From a virus: DNA of 25,769 nt. Within the stretch, counting starts at the first letter, position 1. The number at the start of each line of letters is the position of its first letter. Of this stretch, positions 24,411-25,769 are shown piece by piece. The notes beneath the pieces are model-generated. The model was given only the letters and a program-made list of their open reading frames with translations, did not search any database and was not told the origin of the DNA. The translations under genes and the position numbers were made by a program. The DNA is taken from IMG/VR virus record IMGVR_UViG_3300021165_001307, positions 1 through 25,769 of that record. One strand, 5' to 3'.

Positions 24411-25769
24411 ATGAGTTGGTCTAAAGAATATAAAAAATCAGTAGACTGTGATAACCCACAAGGTTTTTCACAAAAGGCTCATTGTGCTGCTCGTAAAAAA
24501 AGAGCAAAGGGTGAAGAGACTCAATCAAAGTCACCATTTACTGAGTCAAAAGAAGTAACGACATATCCTAAGTTTTCGCATAAAACAAAGCATCTTCCGA
24601 AATCTCAACATCAACTTGATCCTAATCTTGATATAAAACAATTAGTTCATCATGCAGTTCATCAATATGTTGATAGAGATGCTGATGGTGATATAGATGT
24701 GTATGATAAACCAAGTAAAAAAACTCCAGACGAAAATGTAATGAGTGCTCCTGGAGAAGCTCAAAAAAGATCTCTCAAACTTATTGCAAAACAAAAAGGT
24801 GAAATGCTACACAGTATGAAGCGTATTGCTTATGAAGAGACTATGCGCGAAGAAGGTCTTCGTGATTGGTTTGGTAAGTCTAAATCAAAAGATGGTAAGT
24901 CTGGTTGGGTCAATGTAGTGACTGGTGGAACATGTGCTAGTGATGAACCAGGAGAAGGAACTCCAAAGTGCGTCTCCTCTGCAAAAAGAGCAAGTATGAC
25001 TAAAGCAGAAAGACTATCAGCGGCAAGAAGAAAAAAAGCAGCAGATCCAGGACAGCAACAAAAAAGTGGTGCTGCAAAACCAACCTATGTTTCTACAGAT
25101 CCAAAGAAAAAAATGAAGGAAGAACTGGAATTACAGGAAGTAAAAGATAAATCATCCAAAGGCAGCGGCAAAAAAGATGCTTGCTACCACAAGGTTAAGT
25201 CACGTTATAGCGTTTGGCCAAGTGCATATGCATCTGGGGCACTTGTGAAATGTCGTAAGGTTGGTGCTGATAGTTGGGGAACAAAGTCAGAGTCTGTTGA
25301 AGAAATGAGATATTGTCCTGCTTGTCGAAAAAATGAGACAAAGGAAGAGTGTAAATTTGGTCCAAGATATTGGGAAATGTTTGGACAAAGATTAAATGAT
25401 CCTCAAATTTTGACTGCAAATCAAATAAAGTATGATCCTAACAGACCTCATCCAGCAAATGAAGAAAAGGACCATGAGTATTCAATGGCTCGCTCTGAAC
25501 TTTCAACCATTATTTCTGCTGCTAGACGTTTAAAGAAGAAAATGAAAGGTGAAGGTAATATTGAAGCATGGGTACAATCAAAAATTACTAAAGCAGCAGA
25601 CTATATTGATACCGCAGCAGATTATGTTGAAAGTGGTGAGCACAATGTTGATGAAGGAATTATTGTTCAAAACTCTGATGGTAAAGATACCGTTCAGTTT
25701 ATTGATATTATAGGACCAGAACCACTTAAACCATCTCAAGGAATCGGTAGTCAATTGATTGGTGAGGCA
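24411..25769 (+). CDS. Cysteine- and lysine-rich mosaic phage protein, truncated by the right edge
   Basis: The ATG at 24411 opens a frame that continues without a stop for 453 codons to the last base, so the gene is 3'-partial. It is built from short blocks. Block one is VDCDNPQGFSQKAHCAARKK (11-30). Block two is an EF-hand-like DRDADGDIDVYD (88-99). Block three is LRDWFGKSKSKDGKSGWV with C175 and C187, then KRASMTKAERLSAARRKKAA and KSGAAKPTYVSTD, which resembles a family I recall as DUF5872 (unverified). Block four is C258 through SRYSVWPSAYASGALVKCRK (C281). Block five is CPAC...C (C302, C305, C314) with GPRYWEMFG. Block six is EYSMARSELSTI (356-367) with GEGNIEAWVQSKITKAADYI (380-399). 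These blocks recur in marine myovirus proteins as I remember them. It is not recognisably the large terminase: no Walker or nuclease motif appears in the visible part. Function is unknown; a DNA-associated or internal head protein fits the composition. Confidence 0.8.
   Translation, partial: MSWSKEYKKSVDCDNPQGFSQKAHCAARKKRAKGEETQSKSPFTESKEVTTYPKFSHKTKHLPKSQHQLDPNLDIKQLVHHAVHQYVDRDADGDIDVYDKPSKKTPDENVMSAPGEAQKRSLKLIAKQKGEMLHSMKRIAYEETMREEGLRDWFGKSKSKDGKSGWVNVVTGGTCASDEPGEGTPKCVSSAKRASMTKAERLSAARRKKAADPGQQQKSGAAKPTYVSTDPKKKMKEELELQEVKDKSSKGSGKKDACYHKVKSRYSVWPSAYASGALVKCRKVGADSWGTKSESVEEMRYCPACRKNETKEECKFGPRYWEMFGQRLNDPQILTANQIKYDPNRPHPANEEKDHEYSMARSELSTIISAARRLKKKMKGEGNIEAWVQSKITKAADYIDTAADYVESGEHNVDEGIIVQNSDGKDTVQFIDIIGPEPLKPSQGIGSQLIGEA
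24672..24707 (+). other. EF-hand-like calcium loop in the 3'-partial gene
   Basis: Residues 88-99 of the protein read DRDADGDIDVYD, a full 12-residue loop with Asp at 1, 3, 5, 9 and 12, Gly at 6 and Ile at 8. This fits the canonical EF-hand/dockerin-type calcium loop well. The preceding HHAVHQYV segment could form the entering helix. Binding is inferred from the pattern. Confidence 0.6.

Noticed and set aside
24411-25769. Large terminase gp17 as the identity of the last gene
   Set aside because: The visible 453 residues show no Walker A/B or nuclease motif and consist of Cys-pair and basic blocks unlike gp17.

Overview
The window is a solid block of late, virion-morphogenesis genes from a T4-like marine myovirus, most likely a cyanomyophage or pelagic relative. 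The evidence is the ordered run of recognisable T4-type proteins (gp8, gp13, gp14, gp15, gp16), AT-rich sequence, T4-type late promoter boxes (TATAAATA), glycine/threonine-rich giant structural proteins with recurrent GIGTT-like peptides, and short lineage-typical ORFs. All genes are on the plus strand and packed with overlaps or gaps of at most 30 bases. No stretch over 300 bases lacks a gene, and I see no tRNA, insertion sequence, CRISPR array or reverse-strand gene. The sequence cannot tell whether the host is Prochlorococcus, Synechococcus or a heterotroph such as SAR11.

Layout. 1-9411: the 3' part (at least 3136 codons) of a giant structural protein with a YHYH-like domain, in the position T4 uses for baseplate wedge gp7. 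9412-9419: late promoter. 9438-10988: baseplate wedge gp8. 10992-18116: a 2374-residue DUF4815-type baseplate/adhesion protein where T4 has gp9-gp12. 18116-18491: two small ORFs. 18487-18494: second late promoter. 18522-18749 and 18749-20428: a short fibre-like protein and a 559-residue tail-fibre-like protein. 20432-20647: a small coiled-coil protein. 20650-21492, 21492-22919 and 22919-23965: neck proteins gp13 and gp14 and tail sheath terminator gp15. 23976-24398: small terminase gp16. 24411-25769: a cysteine- and lysine-rich mosaic protein that runs off the right edge, at the place where the large terminase (gp17) might be expected.

How they work together. The first two giants and gp8 should form the peripheral baseplate and its host-contact structures. 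The two fibre-like proteins probably decorate the virion. gp13 and gp14 close the filled head, gp15 caps the tail so that head and tail can join, and gp16 directs DNA packaging. Two late promoters split the block into a baseplate transcript and a fibre/neck/terminase transcript, and repeated TAATG start-stop overlaps suggest coupled translation.

The most notable signal is not a new gene type but a set of short beta-rich peptide modules spread among otherwise unrelated virion proteins. A GxGY repeat occurs in the first giant, gp8, the DUF4815 protein and gp14. An E-[IY]-M...RG...H module occurs in the first giant, the DUF4815 protein and gp15. A GExIxGxxSGA module occurs in most of them. These insertions make gp8, gp14 and gp15 clearly longer than their T4 counterparts.
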